DNA of 64,000 nt, from NCBI RefSeq assembly GCF_004959765.1, contig NZ_SJZD01000002.1, forward strand, positions 352,653 to 416,652, given 5' to 3'. This stretch comes from Flavobacterium sp. H122 (GTDB lineage: Bacteria; Bacteroidota; Bacteroidia; Flavobacteriales; Flavobacteriaceae). The notes below the pieces were generated by a model. The model was not told where the DNA came from and did not search any database. It worked only from the letters and a program-made list of their open reading frames with translations. This document shows, piece after piece, positions 8,112-16,644 of the stretch. The position numbers and the translations under genes were made by a program. Within the stretch, counting starts at the first letter, position 1; every line of letters starts with the position of its first letter.

Positions 8112-9506
8112 TTACATTCCATTTACATTAACACGGATAGTTCCTGTTATATTCAGGAAGCCTATAATGGCATGATTAGTCAGGTGCACTTTGCCAAAAG
8201 TGATTTCGCCCAGTTTTCCATTCACAAACACCCCCTGCATAGGAGAATAGTTGTTCAAATAGTGTAAAATGTTTTTCTTGCCTTCTTCTAAATTAGGTAT
8301 AACCGAATAACGGCAGTTCTCTTTAAGTTTTAATAAAATCATACTCTGAAACATCCAATTGGCTGTTTTCATGAGTTTGCTCTTTGTTTCTAAAGCATAA
8401 TCAAGATCCTCAAAATAAAATTCTTTCTTTTCACTGTCGTATTTAGGAAATCCTGACAAATAGATTCGGCCGTTTAAACTTCCCAGCATATCCAGTGCAA
8501 TAATCATTTTTCCGTTTTTGTGCCAGATTTCAACATTTTGAATGGTTACTTTTCTTTTACCCGAAGTAAATTCTTTTCCTTTAAAATTGGCATTCATTAA
8601 TCTGGAAGCGTCCTGATATGTGGATACGGCTGCGATGTTGGCCAGAACCTTGTCCGGTAAATTGCTTATCGGTTTCAGTGCAATTTTATTTTTGTCAAAA
8701 ACAGCTTTCGGTTTATGGCCTACATACGATTCCATCAGGCATTTTAGTCCCACATTCATGCTCACCGCGTTTTTTTCAAGCTTTGCTTCAGTTGCATATA
8801 ATTCCTGTGGAGTAACTTTTAACCAGGTTTGATAGGTTTTACTTATTTCTACGGGTTCACTGGTCTTTTGCATCATCTCTAAAATATTGGATTTAAAATC
8901 TAAAGTTTTGGCTAAAGAATTATCGATGAGTCTCTCAATCTTGGATTTGAAAATACGGATTGCCGGATTGATTAGATAAGTGATTTTTACATTACTGCCG
9001 GCTATAGTAACAGTGGGGCTTTCATTCCATGAAATGGTTTCTAATTCTGTTTCAGTTGTGATTTTCCAGTTAGACATGCTTACAAAACTTGTCAAATCTA
9101 CATTGCCGTTAAGGTTAAATTCTCTTATATCGTATAAATCCAAACCAAGTGCTGATGTTCCATATTTAACTTTAGCCCATATTTTTAAGGGAACTATAGT
9201 TTTAAGTTTTCCTTCTTTTTCCTGAATGGTAATAGGAGCATTCTTCCATATTTTAATTTCTATCTTGTCATCTTCAAGATTGTTATCCTCATAGATTAAA
9301 CCATTTAAAGCTTTGTTGGTCTGGTTTTCTATGTCTTTTACAGATAGATTGATGGGGAAACTTATATAAGAAGATGTGATAGGGTAGGTAATCGGAGCCG
9401 CTTCGTCAGGTTCAGGTTTCATGAGTTCTATTTTTTGTGTGGATGAGCAGTTTTGAAGCAAAAAAGCAAGTATGGAAATTCTAAAAACGTTAGAAAGCTG
9501 TTTCAT
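8112..9506 (-). CDS. DUF4403 family lipoprotein
   Basis: 464 residues. The N-terminus is a lipoprotein signal with lipobox FLLQNC (Cys20). The body matches the DUF4403 pattern: SSYISFPINLSVKDIENQTNKALNGLIYED near the start, repeated long beta strands, and a C-terminal LTNHAIIGFLNITGTIRVNVNGM. Members are secreted or envelope-bound proteins of unknown function and are common in Bacteroidota. The gene is monocistronic, convergent with the oxidase cluster and divergent from the TolC gene. A -7 box is found at 9526-9533. Confidence 0.85.
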   Translation of the reverse strand: MKQLSNVFRISILAFLLQNCSSTQKIELMKPEPDEAAPITYPITSSYISFPINLSVKDIENQTNKALNGLIYEDNNLEDDKIEIKIWKNAPITIQEKEGKLKTIVPLKIWAKVKYGTSALGLDLYDIREFNLNGNVDLTSFVSMSNWKITTETELETISWNESPTVTIAGSNVKITYLINPAIRIFKSKIERLIDNSLAKTLDFKSNILEMMQKTSEPVEISKTYQTWLKVTPQELYATEAKLEKNAVSMNVGLKCLMESYVGHKPKAVFDKNKIALKPISNLPDKVLANIAAVSTYQDASRLMNANFKGKEFTSGKRKVTIQNVEIWHKNGKMIIALDMLGSLNGRIYLSGFPKYDSEKKEFYFEDLDYALETKSKLMKTANWMFQSMILLKLKENCRYSVIPNLEEGKKNILHYLNNYSPMQGVFVNGKLGEITFGKVHLTNHAIIGFLNITGTIRVNVNGM

Positions 9507-9525
9507 CTGTTTGTGTGATTTGACA

Positions 9526-9533
9526 CAAAAATA
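9526..9533 (-). promoter_or_regulatory. Promoter -7 box of the DUF4403 gene
   Basis: On the minus strand TATTTTTG matches TAnnTTTG, 20 bases before the ATG. Confidence 0.5.
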
Positions 9534-9615
9534 AAATTATTTTCTTTCAGGTTGTAACAAATCAACAGCGTAGTAGTCTAATTGTTAAAATTATCTAAAG
9601 CGAGATTTCAAACTA

Positions 9616-10938
9616 ATGAAAAAACAAACTATATTAATTGCATTACTTTCCTTCTTTGCGATATCATCTTTTGGACAAACAAAAAAATGGAGCCTGGAAG
9701 AATGTGTAAGTTATGCGTTGCAAAATAATATTAGTATCAAGCAATCTGAATTGGACATAAAAGATACAAAAGTGGATGATTTAGAAGCAAAATCATCTTT
9801 TTTACCTACTTTAAATGCCAATGCAAACTATAACGTGAACACAGGTGCGAATATTAACCCAACTACTAACCAGTTTTCAAATGAAACTTTTAAATCATTT
9901 TCATCTGGAGCTTCTGCTGGTATAAACTTGTTTAGTGGACTTCGTAACTGGAAGAATGTTCAAAGAGTTAAATTAAATGCTATTGCCACTTCGTATAAGC
10001 TGGATAAGATGAAAGATGATATTTCCTTGAATATCGCGAATGCTTATTTGCAAATATTGTTCAATAAAGAACAGTTGAAAGTGATTCAGAATCAGAAAAA
10101 TATAACTCAAGAAAATATTAATAGAACAAAAGAGTTAATTGAAGCAGGGACTTTGCCTAAAGGAGATATGTATGAGCTTGAGGCTACGCTGGCTAATCAA
10201 GAGCAACAATATGTTACAGCAGAGAACACCTTGTTTATTGCTAAAATCAATTTAGCACAAATTTTAAACTTAAAAGACTATTCTAGTTTTGACATTGCAG
10301 ATACAGATTACAGCGTAAAACCTACTGTGGTGTTAGAAGAAAAGCCAGAAACCATATTGAGTAAAGCTAAGAGTATAGTGAAAGATATTAAAATAGCTAG
10401 TTCAAATCTTGAAATAGCAAAAAAGGATGTTGAAGTTGCTCGTTCTTCTTATTACCCTACATTATCCGCTTTCTTAGGTTACAATAACAGATGGTCTAGT
10501 AATTTTCCTATGAGTTTTATGGATCAAATTACTTTATTTGATGGTACTGCTTATGGTTTGCAATTAAATGTCCCTATTTTAAACGGATTAGCATCAAGAA
10601 CAAGAGTAATGCGAAGTAAACAAAACGTAGAGAGAACAAATTTACTTTTACAGCAATCTGAATTGGATTTGGAAAGAAATGTTTATCAGGCGTATAACGA
10701 TGTTTTAAATGCCAAAAAAACATATGAATCAGCTTTGAAAACATTAGAAGCACGTCAGAAAGCTAATGAGTTTTCAAAGGACAGATACGAAGTAGGAATG
10801 TTAAATGCCTTTGATTATTCTCAATCTACTTCGGCGCTTGAAAATGCGCAATCAGAACTTCTACGAACAAAATACGATTATATTTTCAGAACTAAAATTT
10901 TAGAATTCTATTTCGGGATTCCTATTATTCAAAAATAA
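9616..10938 (+). CDS. TolC family outer-membrane efflux protein
   Basis: 440 residues. Signal peptide 1-20 (ISSFGQ). Two internally similar halves, each with long amphipathic helices and a beta hairpin: WSLEECVSYALQNNISIKQSELDIKD starts the first half and TILSKAKSIVKDIKIASSNLEIAKKDVEVARSSYYPTLSAFLGY the second. This is the OEP (outer membrane efflux protein) plan of TolC trimers, which form the exit duct for tripartite pumps and type I secretion. The adaptor gene follows after 6 bases. No inner-membrane pump is encoded next to it in this window. Confidence 0.93.
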   Translation: MKKQTILIALLSFFAISSFGQTKKWSLEECVSYALQNNISIKQSELDIKDTKVDDLEAKSSFLPTLNANANYNVNTGANINPTTNQFSNETFKSFSSGASAGINLFSGLRNWKNVQRVKLNAIATSYKLDKMKDDISLNIANAYLQILFNKEQLKVIQNQKNITQENINRTKELIEAGTLPKGDMYELEATLANQEQQYVTAENTLFIAKINLAQILNLKDYSSFDIADTDYSVKPTVVLEEKPETILSKAKSIVKDIKIASSNLEIAKKDVEVARSSYYPTLSAFLGYNNRWSSNFPMSFMDQITLFDGTAYGLQLNVPILNGLASRTRVMRSKQNVERTNLLLQQSELDLERNVYQAYNDVLNAKKTYESALKTLEARQKANEFSKDRYEVGMLNAFDYSQSTSALENAQSELLRTKYDYIFRTKILEFYFGIPIIQK

Positions 10939-10944
10939 AAAAAC

Positions 10945-12270
10945 ATGACAAGCAGAACTAAATATATTTTAATTGGAGGTGCAGTAGTTGTAATTGCCGG
11001 TCTCGTAGGATTGAAAAAAGCGGGTATTTTTGGAGAGAATACTGATGCGGTTGAAGTTGAATTTGCAAAGATTGAACAACGTACAATTATCGAAACAGTT
11101 TCAGCCACCGGGAAAATACAGCCGGAAATGGAGGTTAAAATTTCTTCAGAAGTATCGGGGGAAATAATAGAATTGCCTGTAAAAGAAGGACAAACTGTTC
11201 AAAAAGGCGCTTTGCTGGCGCGGGTGAATCCTAAGTTATATGTGCAGGGCGTAAACCGTTCACAGGCTGGGTTGTCAAATACTAAAGCAGGACTTTCACA
11301 GGTAGATGCTCAATATAAAGAGGCTAAAGCGAATTATGAGCGTAATAAAAAGCTTTTTGATAAAGGTATTATTTCCGGCGCTGAATGGGATAAAGTAGCG
11401 GCTGCCTTTGAGGGGGCTAAAGCAGCTAAAGATGCAGCTTATTATAATGTGGCTAGCGCAGCGGCAACAGTGAATGAATCAAAAGAAAGTCTTGGTAAAA
11501 CAGCTATTTATGCACCTATGAGCGGTACAATTTCGAAACTTGCTGTTGAGTTGGGTGAACGTGTTTTAGGTACACAGCAAATGACTGGTACAGAATTAAT
11601 GCGTGTGGCGGATCTTGATAACATGGAAGTCGAAGTTGATGTTAATGAAAATGATATTGTTAAAATTGAAATTGGTGATGAAGCTAATGTTGAAGTGGAT
11701 GCCTATCTGAAAAAAGAATTTAAAGGGATTGTGACAAGTATTTCTAATTCTGCCAATAATGTAGTATCAGCTGATCAGGTGACTAACTTTAAAGTTAAAG
11801 TCCGTATTGTAAAAGAATCATATGCTGATCTGATGAAAGGCAAGCCCGCTGATTTTTCACCTTTCCGCCCTGGAATGACAGCAACTGTTGACATTATAAC
11901 AACGCGTAAGGAAAATGTTGTGGCCGTACCTATCAGTGCTGTTGTTATGAGAACTGATACAACTTCTGCAAGAAAAGCTTATTTGGAATCTGATGATGAT
12001 GAAGAATTTCAAACAGAGCAAAATACACCGGCTAAAAATGAAAAACGTTATGAATGTGTATTTGTTAAAAACGGTGATAAAGTAAAACTTCAAATTGTTA
12101 CAACGGGAATTCAGGACGACAATTATATTGAAGTGTCCGGAGGATTGAAAAATGGAGATGTTATTGTTACCGGACCGTATTCAACAGTTTCAAAAGATTT
12201 GAACCCTGGTGATAAAGTGAAGCAAAAAGTAAAGGAAAAATCTAAAGATAAAGGGGACAAGAATAGTTAA
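10945..12270 (+). CDS. Periplasmic adaptor subunit of a tripartite efflux system (MacA/HlyD type)
   Basis: 441 residues. N-terminal membrane anchor (about 7-24), then a split lipoyl domain (EVSGEIIELPVKEGQTVQKGALLARVNP, and its second half APMSGTISKLAVELGERV), a helical hairpin of about 90 residues between the halves, a beta-barrel domain (MEVEVDVNENDIVKIEIGDEANVEVDAY) and a membrane-proximal domain. The C-terminus is a Lys/Asp-rich tail. It bridges an inner-membrane ABC or RND pump and the TolC duct encoded upstream. Insertion of a charged stretch (ESDDDEEFQTEQNTPAKNEK) in the membrane-proximal part is noticeable. A terminator follows directly. Confidence 0.92.
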   Translation: MTSRTKYILIGGAVVVIAGLVGLKKAGIFGENTDAVEVEFAKIEQRTIIETVSATGKIQPEMEVKISSEVSGEIIELPVKEGQTVQKGALLARVNPKLYVQGVNRSQAGLSNTKAGLSQVDAQYKEAKANYERNKKLFDKGIISGAEWDKVAAAFEGAKAAKDAAYYNVASAAATVNESKESLGKTAIYAPMSGTISKLAVELGERVLGTQQMTGTELMRVADLDNMEVEVDVNENDIVKIEIGDEANVEVDAYLKKEFKGIVTSISNSANNVVSADQVTNFKVKVRIVKESYADLMKGKPADFSPFRPGMTATVDIITTRKENVVAVPISAVVMRTDTTSARKAYLESDDDEEFQTEQNTPAKNEKRYECVFVKNGDKVKLQIVTTGIQDDNYIEVSGGLKNGDVIVTGPYSTVSKDLNPGDKVKQKVKEKSKDKGDKNS

Positions 12271-12292
12271 TCGAATAACAGACTGATTCTTG

Positions 12293-12330
12293 AAAATCTC
12301 ATAATCAATTTGATTATGAGATTTTTTTTA
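12293..12330 (+). terminator. Rho-independent terminator after the adaptor gene
   Basis: AAATCTCATAATCA / TGATTATGAGATTT stem of 14 bp or more, 3-base loop, then eight or nine T. Confidence 0.88.
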
Positions 12331-12337
12331 TGTGTTG

Positions 12338-12345
12338 TACCTTTG
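12338..12345 (+). promoter_or_regulatory. Promoter -7 box of tsaB
   Basis: TACCTTTG is a perfect TAnnTTTG match located between an upstream in-frame ATG (12330) and the ATG at 12363. It therefore supports the second ATG as the true start. Confidence 0.6.
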
Positions 12346-12362
12346 TCGCACAAATTAATTTT

Positions 12363-13025
12363 ATGGCATATATACTTCATATAGAAACAGCAACTAAAAA
12401 CTGTTCGGTGGCATTGGCTAAAGAAGGGCAGCTTATTGCAGTTAAAGAAATAGCTGAAACAGGTTATACCCACGCAGAAAAACTGCATGTCTTTATTGAA
12501 GAGGTATTGCAGGAAGCCAAAATAACATTTAAAGATTTGAATGCGGTTGCTGTGAGCCAGGGCCCAGGTTCCTATACAGGATTACGAATTGGTGTTTCTG
12601 CAGCCAAAGGATTGTGTTATGCCCTTTCGGTTCCGCTGATTGCTATAGATACTTTAGAAGCTTTGGCAAGAAAGATTTCAGTTTCAGAAGGAATAATAAT
12701 TCCAATGATAGATGCACGCAGAATGGAGTGTTATACTGCTGTTTTTGATTCACAGTATAATAAATTTAAACCTGTTGAAGCTCAGGTTATAGATGGGAAT
12801 TCTTTTGCTGATTTTAATCAGACAATACATTTTGCTGGCGATGGTGCAGAAAAGTGTAAAGCGGTATTGAATTCAGCTCAATTTATTTATCACGATGATG
12901 TTGTTTATCCTTCAGCTTCAGAAATGTGCTCTGTTGCTTATGATAAGTACAAAAAAAGCGACACTGTTGATGTCGCTTACTTTGAGCCTTTTTATTTAAA
13001 GGAATTTATGTTGAATACTAAATAG
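12363..13025 (+). CDS. tsaB: tRNA threonylcarbamoyladenosine biosynthesis protein TsaB
   Basis: 220 residues from ATG 12363. TsaB is the non-catalytic partner of TsaD in the t6A37 tRNA modification complex and has an ASKHA (actin-like) fold. The N-terminus MAYILHIETATKNCSVAL, the loop VSQGPGSYTGLRIGVSAAKGLCYAL and PMIDARRMECYTAVF are diagnostic. The upstream in-frame ATG at 12330 would place the start ahead of the promoter box and add residues foreign to the family, so it was not used. It converges with the MscS gene, leaving a one-base gap. Confidence 0.93.
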   Translation: MAYILHIETATKNCSVALAKEGQLIAVKEIAETGYTHAEKLHVFIEEVLQEAKITFKDLNAVAVSQGPGSYTGLRIGVSAAKGLCYALSVPLIAIDTLEALARKISVSEGIIIPMIDARRMECYTAVFDSQYNKFKPVEAQVIDGNSFADFNQTIHFAGDGAEKCKAVLNSAQFIYHDDVVYPSASEMCSVAYDKYKKSDTVDVAYFEPFYLKEFMLNTK

Positions 13026-13026
13026 T

Positions 13027-13776
13027 TTAACTATTTATCGCACTTAGTAATTCTGATTTGATTTTTATCGAATTGTCACTGTCGGACCAAAAACGGATTA
13101 AAACGGTAAAGTTTTCTTCGTTCACTGCTGAAATAAAGACTTCCGGTTTTTGATCTTTTAAAATCAAAGAATTGCCAAGTAATAATTGTTCTGTTTTTGA
13201 TTTTATCTGGTTAATGTTTTCTTCTTTAGCGAAATTGACTTCAAAATCGGTTCTGACAATTTTGCGCTGTGAGAAGTTTTTGATTTTTCCGTTAGACAGC
13301 ATACCGTTTGGTATATAAACAACATGGTTGTTTGACGTTATAATTTTCGTCGAAAAAATCTGGATGTCTTCAACTTTTCCAATTTCCCCCTGAACATCTA
13401 TTTTATCCCCGACTTTAAAAGGTTTGAAAAGGATGATTAAGATTCCTCCTGCGAAATTTGCCAGTGATCCCTGCAGTGAAAGTCCCACAGCTAATCCTGC
13501 TGCTCCAAGTATGGCTACAAATGAAGATGTTTCTACTCCCAGTTCTGAGATTACTGCTATAAAAACAAGACCTCTGAAAGTCCAAAAAGTTAAATCTTCT
13601 AAAAATTCCACTAATGTGATTTCAACTTTACGGCTTTCCAGTATTTTTCGTAATGTTCTGCTTAGAAATTTAGACAGCCATAAACCCACCAAAAGAATTA
13701 CAGCTGCTGTAATTATGTTTGTTGAATAGGTTATTGCAAAAGTTTTAATGCTTTCCAGGTAATTTAGATTTTTCAT
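13027..13776 (-). CDS. Small-conductance mechanosensitive channel (MscS family)
   Basis: 249 residues, the short three-helix MscS form. Helices: about 12-34, 60-80 and the pore-lining TM3 GAAGLAVGLSLQGSLANFAGGILIILF, with its Gly/Ala-rich packing pattern. It is followed by the beta domain signature KVGDKIDVQGEIGKVEDIQIFSTKI. These channels open under membrane tension to release solutes in hypo-osmotic shock. The gene is preceded by a -7 box at 13798-13805 and is probably monocistronic. Confidence 0.92.
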   Translation of the reverse strand: MKNLNYLESIKTFAITYSTNIITAAVILLVGLWLSKFLSRTLRKILESRKVEITLVEFLEDLTFWTFRGLVFIAVISELGVETSSFVAILGAAGLAVGLSLQGSLANFAGGILIILFKPFKVGDKIDVQGEIGKVEDIQIFSTKIITSNNHVVYIPNGMLSNGKIKNFSQRKIVRTDFEVNFAKEENINQIKSKTEQLLLGNSLILKDQKPEVFISAVNEENFTVLIRFWSDSDNSIKIKSELLSAINS

Positions 13777-13797
13777 TCTTCGAGCTTAATTTTCATG

Positions 13798-13805
13798 CAA
13801 AAATA
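13798..13805 (-). promoter_or_regulatory. Promoter -7 box of the MscS gene
   Basis: TATTTTTG on the minus strand, 21 bases upstream of the start codon. Confidence 0.45.
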
Positions 13806-13838
13806 AACAGTTGATTGGATACTTGAAAAATTTAGGCA

Positions 13839-13867
13839 TAAAAAAAGTCAGAGTTTTCTCTGACTTT
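13839..13867 (-). terminator. Terminator after the helical small protein gene
   Basis: AAAGTCAGAG / CTCTGACTTT stem with a TTTT/AAAA loop; on the minus strand a T run follows. Confidence 0.8.
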
Positions 13868-13886
13868 AAGATTATTGGATGCAGTG

Positions 13887-14237
13887 TTATTTTGTTTCTT
13901 CCTTCGTGGTTTCTTCGGTTGAATCAGTTACATCAGTAGCTTTGTCTTTTGCAGAATCAACAATATTGTGTGTTATTTCTTCGATTTTGTCTACTGCCAT
14001 TTCAGCTTTTTCTTTAACTGTTTCAACTAAATTATCTATTGATTCAGCAGCTTGCGGAATGAATTCTTTAACTTTTTCACTAGCTTGTTCAGCTAAATCT
14101 TCAACTTTGTCTACTATTGGTGCAGCAGTTTCTCTAGCTTTTGTAATTGCATCATCAGCAAAATTTTCGGCTTGTTCTACAGCTTGTTCTGCTTTTGCAG
14201 AACCAAATAAATTTTTAAAAAAACTTCCAATTCCCAT
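13887..14237 (-). CDS. Small charged helical protein, function unknown
   Basis: 116 residues, almost entirely predicted amphipathic helix, with heptad-like repeats of the type AEQASEKVKEFIPQ and VETVKEKAEMAVDKIEE and a Thr/Glu-rich tail. No signal peptide; the short start MGIGSFFKNLFGSAKA is itself amphipathic and could touch membranes. Composition is like that of LEA-type, apolipoprotein-like or YtxH-like stress proteins. It lies 49 bases downstream of the dodecin gene on the same strand and is followed by its own terminator, so the two may be co-transcribed. A long open frame also exists on the opposite strand, but it is explained by the helical repeat codons. Confidence 0.75.
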   Translation of the reverse strand: MGIGSFFKNLFGSAKAEQAVEQAENFADDAITKARETAAPIVDKVEDLAEQASEKVKEFIPQAAESIDNLVETVKEKAEMAVDKIEEITHNIVDSAKDKATDVTDSTEETTKEETK

Positions 14238-14286
14238 GTTTATAAATTTAGTGTTAGTAATAGTTTGATTGTTACTTCCTGAAAAG

Positions 14287-14487
14287 TTATTCTATTTCGA
14301 ATGTTACTTTTAGGTTTACTCTAAATTCAGTTATCTGTCCGTCTTTGACACTTGCACTTTGCTCCTGAACATATACAGAACGAATGTGTTTTACAGATTT
14401 TGAAGCTTTTTCTACTGCTTTTCTAGTAGCATCTTCCCAACTGGAAGTTGAGTTTGCTAAAATTTCAATTACTTTTAATACTGACAT
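14287..14487 (-). CDS. Dodecin family flavin-binding protein
   Basis: 66 residues. The complete dodecin plan is present: VLKVIEILANSTSSWEDATRKAVEKASKSVKHIRSVYVQEQSASV, then a final antiparallel strand EFRVNLKVTFEIE. Dodecins form hollow dodecamers that store or buffer flavins. Bacterial flavin binders use a conserved Trp, seen here in SSWEDA, and a Gln in the second strand, seen in VYVQEQ. The length is standard. Confidence 0.93.
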   Translation of the reverse strand: MSVLKVIEILANSTSSWEDATRKAVEKASKSVKHIRSVYVQEQSASVKDGQITEFRVNLKVTFEIE

Positions 14488-14549
14488 AGTTTTTTAGTTT
14501 AAATGTTAACTTATTTAAAGTTAGTTATTTAAACTTAAAAAAACAAGGA

Positions 14550-15443
14550 TTAGCCATTTAAGGCTTCTACTTTTATGTCTTGGTCGTGAAGCATTTCTTT
14601 CAGCATGTTTTCAATACCGTTTTTTAAAGTAAATGTTGAAGACGGGCAACCGCTGCAGGCACCTTGTAAAACAACTTTCACTTTTTTATCTTCTTCTGAA
14701 TAGGAATCAAATAAAATATTTCCTCCATCAGAAGCTACCGCAGGTTTTATGTATTCTTCAATGATGTTGATGATTTTTTGTGAGGTTACGTCTAAATTGT
14801 CAAAGTCTGCAATTTGCTGTTTGTCTTGTTTTGATGAAGTATTTACTTTTGTTTCATCTACTGCGATATTGCCATTTTCAATGAATTCTTTGATAAATGA
14901 ACGCAATTCATTAGTTACTTCCTGCCATTCATTTACCGCGTATTTTGTGATAGAAACGTAGTTTTCATCAATAAAGACTTCTTTTACGAAAGGAAATTTA
15001 AAAAGTTCCTTAGCTAAAGGTGAAGCTTCCGTTTCATCTATGTTTTTGCATTCCACAATAGTTTTAGTCAGCATACGGCTGGCAACAAACTTCATTACTG
15101 CCGGGTTGGGAGTGCTTTCAGCATAAACAGTCACGGCAACTTTTTTGTTTTCTTTTGCTTTTACTACCTCGCCGCCTGCATTAACATAATTTTCCAGCTG
15201 TTCAGCTACGTCATGTTTTACATCATCCCATTCTACGATACTGAATTTTTCAATTGCTATGAAATTTCCTGAAATATAGACTGTTTTTACAAAAGGCAGG
15301 TAAAATAACTGTTGTGCCAGTTGAGAATCTGCACATTCATCAATGTTTTTGAATTCATAGCTTTGATTGGGACTAATAAAATAGCTGAATTCAAATTTTA
15401 ATATACTTGGGTTGTTGGTTTCTTTTATCGTAATCAGTTTCAT
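14550..15443 (-). CDS. Nfu-type iron-sulfur cluster protein with duplicated N-terminal domain
   Basis: 297 residues. Two tandem copies of the Nfu N-terminal domain occupy about 1-95 and 103-195; they share the patterns NPS(I)LKF / NPAVMKF, NIDECADSQLAQQLFYLPFVKTVYI / NIDETEASPLAKELFKFPFVKEVFI and FSIVEWDDV / YAVNEWQEV. The C-terminal NifU-like domain (about 220-297) has the cluster-binding CSGCPSS motif. The protein is expected to carry or transfer Fe-S clusters to target proteins. The -7 box at 15457-15464 fits the ATG chosen. The gene is transcribed towards dodecin, with a gap of about 60 bases. Confidence 0.92.
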   Translation of the reverse strand: MKLITIKETNNPSILKFEFSYFISPNQSYEFKNIDECADSQLAQQLFYLPFVKTVYISGNFIAIEKFSIVEWDDVKHDVAEQLENYVNAGGEVVKAKENKKVAVTVYAESTPNPAVMKFVASRMLTKTIVECKNIDETEASPLAKELFKFPFVKEVFIDENYVSITKYAVNEWQEVTNELRSFIKEFIENGNIAVDETKVNTSSKQDKQQIADFDNLDVTSQKIINIIEEYIKPAVASDGGNILFDSYSEEDKKVKVVLQGACSGCPSSTFTLKNGIENMLKEMLHDQDIKVEALNG

Positions 15444-15456
15444 CGTAATTTTTTTG

Positions 15457-15464
15457 CAAAGGTA
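15457..15464 (-). promoter_or_regulatory. Promoter -7 box of the Nfu gene
   Basis: TACCTTTG on the minus strand, perfect TAnnTTTG match, 13 bases before the ATG. Confidence 0.6.
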
Positions 15465-15569
15465 TGAAACTCTGTTTTTATGAAGTAATTCTAAGTGCTT
15501 TTATGTAAAAATTAACTTTTTATGTTCTTATTTATTGTGTTATGGGACTTAGAGTTACAACAAAAAGGT

Positions 15570-15577
15570 TAACTTTG
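15570..15577 (+). promoter_or_regulatory. Promoter -7 box of the PorP/SprF gene
   Basis: TAACTTTG matches TAnnTTTG, 36 bases upstream of the start codon. Confidence 0.5.
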
Positions 15578-15613
15578 GCATCTGTTTTTTTAATTTGACT
15601 TGAGGTTATATAA

Positions 15614-16603
15614 ATGAGATATTTTTACTTTTTATTACTGCTGCTGTCATTCAATTCTTTTGCTCAGATTGATATACCGGTATATTCTGATTATTTGACT
15701 GATAATTATTACCTTCTTCATCCATCTATGGCAGGTGCCGCAAACTGTGCTAAAATAAGAGGTACAGCACGTCAGCAATGGTTTGGAAATGAGGACGCAC
15801 CATCACTTCAGACTTTGAGTGTTAACGGTAGTGTGGATCAGGATGGGAAATCCGGTGTGGGAGTGATTTTGTTTAATGATAAAAATGGTTACCATTCTCA
15901 AAAAGGAATAAAAGGGACGTATGCGCACCATATACGTTTTTCAAGAAATGATATCGATTTGAACCGACTGTCGTTTGGTGTAAATATTGGTTTGACACAA
16001 CTCCAGTTGGATGAATCTGACTTTGGTAATGAATATGATCCTATTATCTCCGGAGGAGTTCAAAGTGCAACATATTATAATATTGATTTTGGAGCTTCCT
16101 ATAATTTTTTGGATTTTTATGCTCATGTCACAGTTAAAAATGCTATTTTCAAAAGCAGAAACATTTATACTGATGTAGAATCTGAAAATCTTCGTAAATA
16201 TATTTTCAATTCCGGATATGTTTTTGGAGAACAGGACAGAATCATGTATGAACCATCTGTGATGTTTCAATTTACAGAATTGACCAAAGAAAAAACATTT
16301 GATGTAAATTTTAAAGCATATAAGTCGGTTGATTTTGGAAAAGTATGGGCTGGGCTGTCTTATAGAAGAAGTTTTGACAGAACTGAGTATCTCGCCAATT
16401 CAAGTGATGTGAAAGCTCAGAGTCTGCAGTATATTACACCGCTTGTTGGTGTGAATTATAAAAAATTTATGATTGCTTATACTTATTCAAACGTGATGGG
16501 CGATGTAAAATTTGAAACTGGCGGTTTTCATCAGATTACATTAGGATTTGATTTTGGCTGCAAAAGAGAAAAATACGAGTGTAACTGTCCTTCAGTGAAT
16601 TAA
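15614..16603 (+). CDS. PorP/SprF family type IX secretion membrane protein
   Basis: 329 residues. Signal peptide 1-17 (FNSFAQ). The mature start DIPVYSDYLTDNYYLLHPSMAGAANCAKIRGTARQQWFG is the classic PorP/SprF opening (Q/Y-x-N-P-A-x-AG ... R-x-QW). The remainder is a predicted 14-strand barrel and closes with FHQITLGFDFGC plus a short Cys-rich tail CKREKYECNCPS. Members are outer-membrane proteins; some anchor T9SS cargo at the cell surface and some are paired with a giant SprB-like adhesin. No adhesin gene lies next to this copy. A terminator follows. Confidence 0.9.
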   Translation: MRYFYFLLLLLSFNSFAQIDIPVYSDYLTDNYYLLHPSMAGAANCAKIRGTARQQWFGNEDAPSLQTLSVNGSVDQDGKSGVGVILFNDKNGYHSQKGIKGTYAHHIRFSRNDIDLNRLSFGVNIGLTQLQLDESDFGNEYDPIISGGVQSATYYNIDFGASYNFLDFYAHVTVKNAIFKSRNIYTDVESENLRKYIFNSGYVFGEQDRIMYEPSVMFQFTELTKEKTFDVNFKAYKSVDFGKVWAGLSYRRSFDRTEYLANSSDVKAQSLQYITPLVGVNYKKFMIAYTYSNVMGDVKFETGGFHQITLGFDFGCKREKYECNCPSVN

Positions 16604-16606
16604 TAA

Positions 16607-16633
16607 TTATCCCGTTTTTTCGGGATTTTTTTA
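16607..16633 (+). terminator. Terminator after the PorP/SprF gene
   Basis: ATCCCG / CGGGAT stem of 6 bp with T6 loop, followed by a T run. Confidence 0.75.
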
Positions 16634-16644
16634 TAGATAAAATT

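Noticed and set aside
12330..12362. N-terminal extension of tsaB from ATG 12330
   Set aside because: It would place the start codon before the perfect -7 box, and the extra residues do not occur before the conserved MAYILHIETA start.
13879..14268. 129-residue plus-strand ORF opposite the helical small protein
   Set aside because: Ser/Ala-rich product is the mirror of Lys/Glu/Ala helix codons on the minus strand; the minus-strand product has the normal coding pattern and its own terminator.
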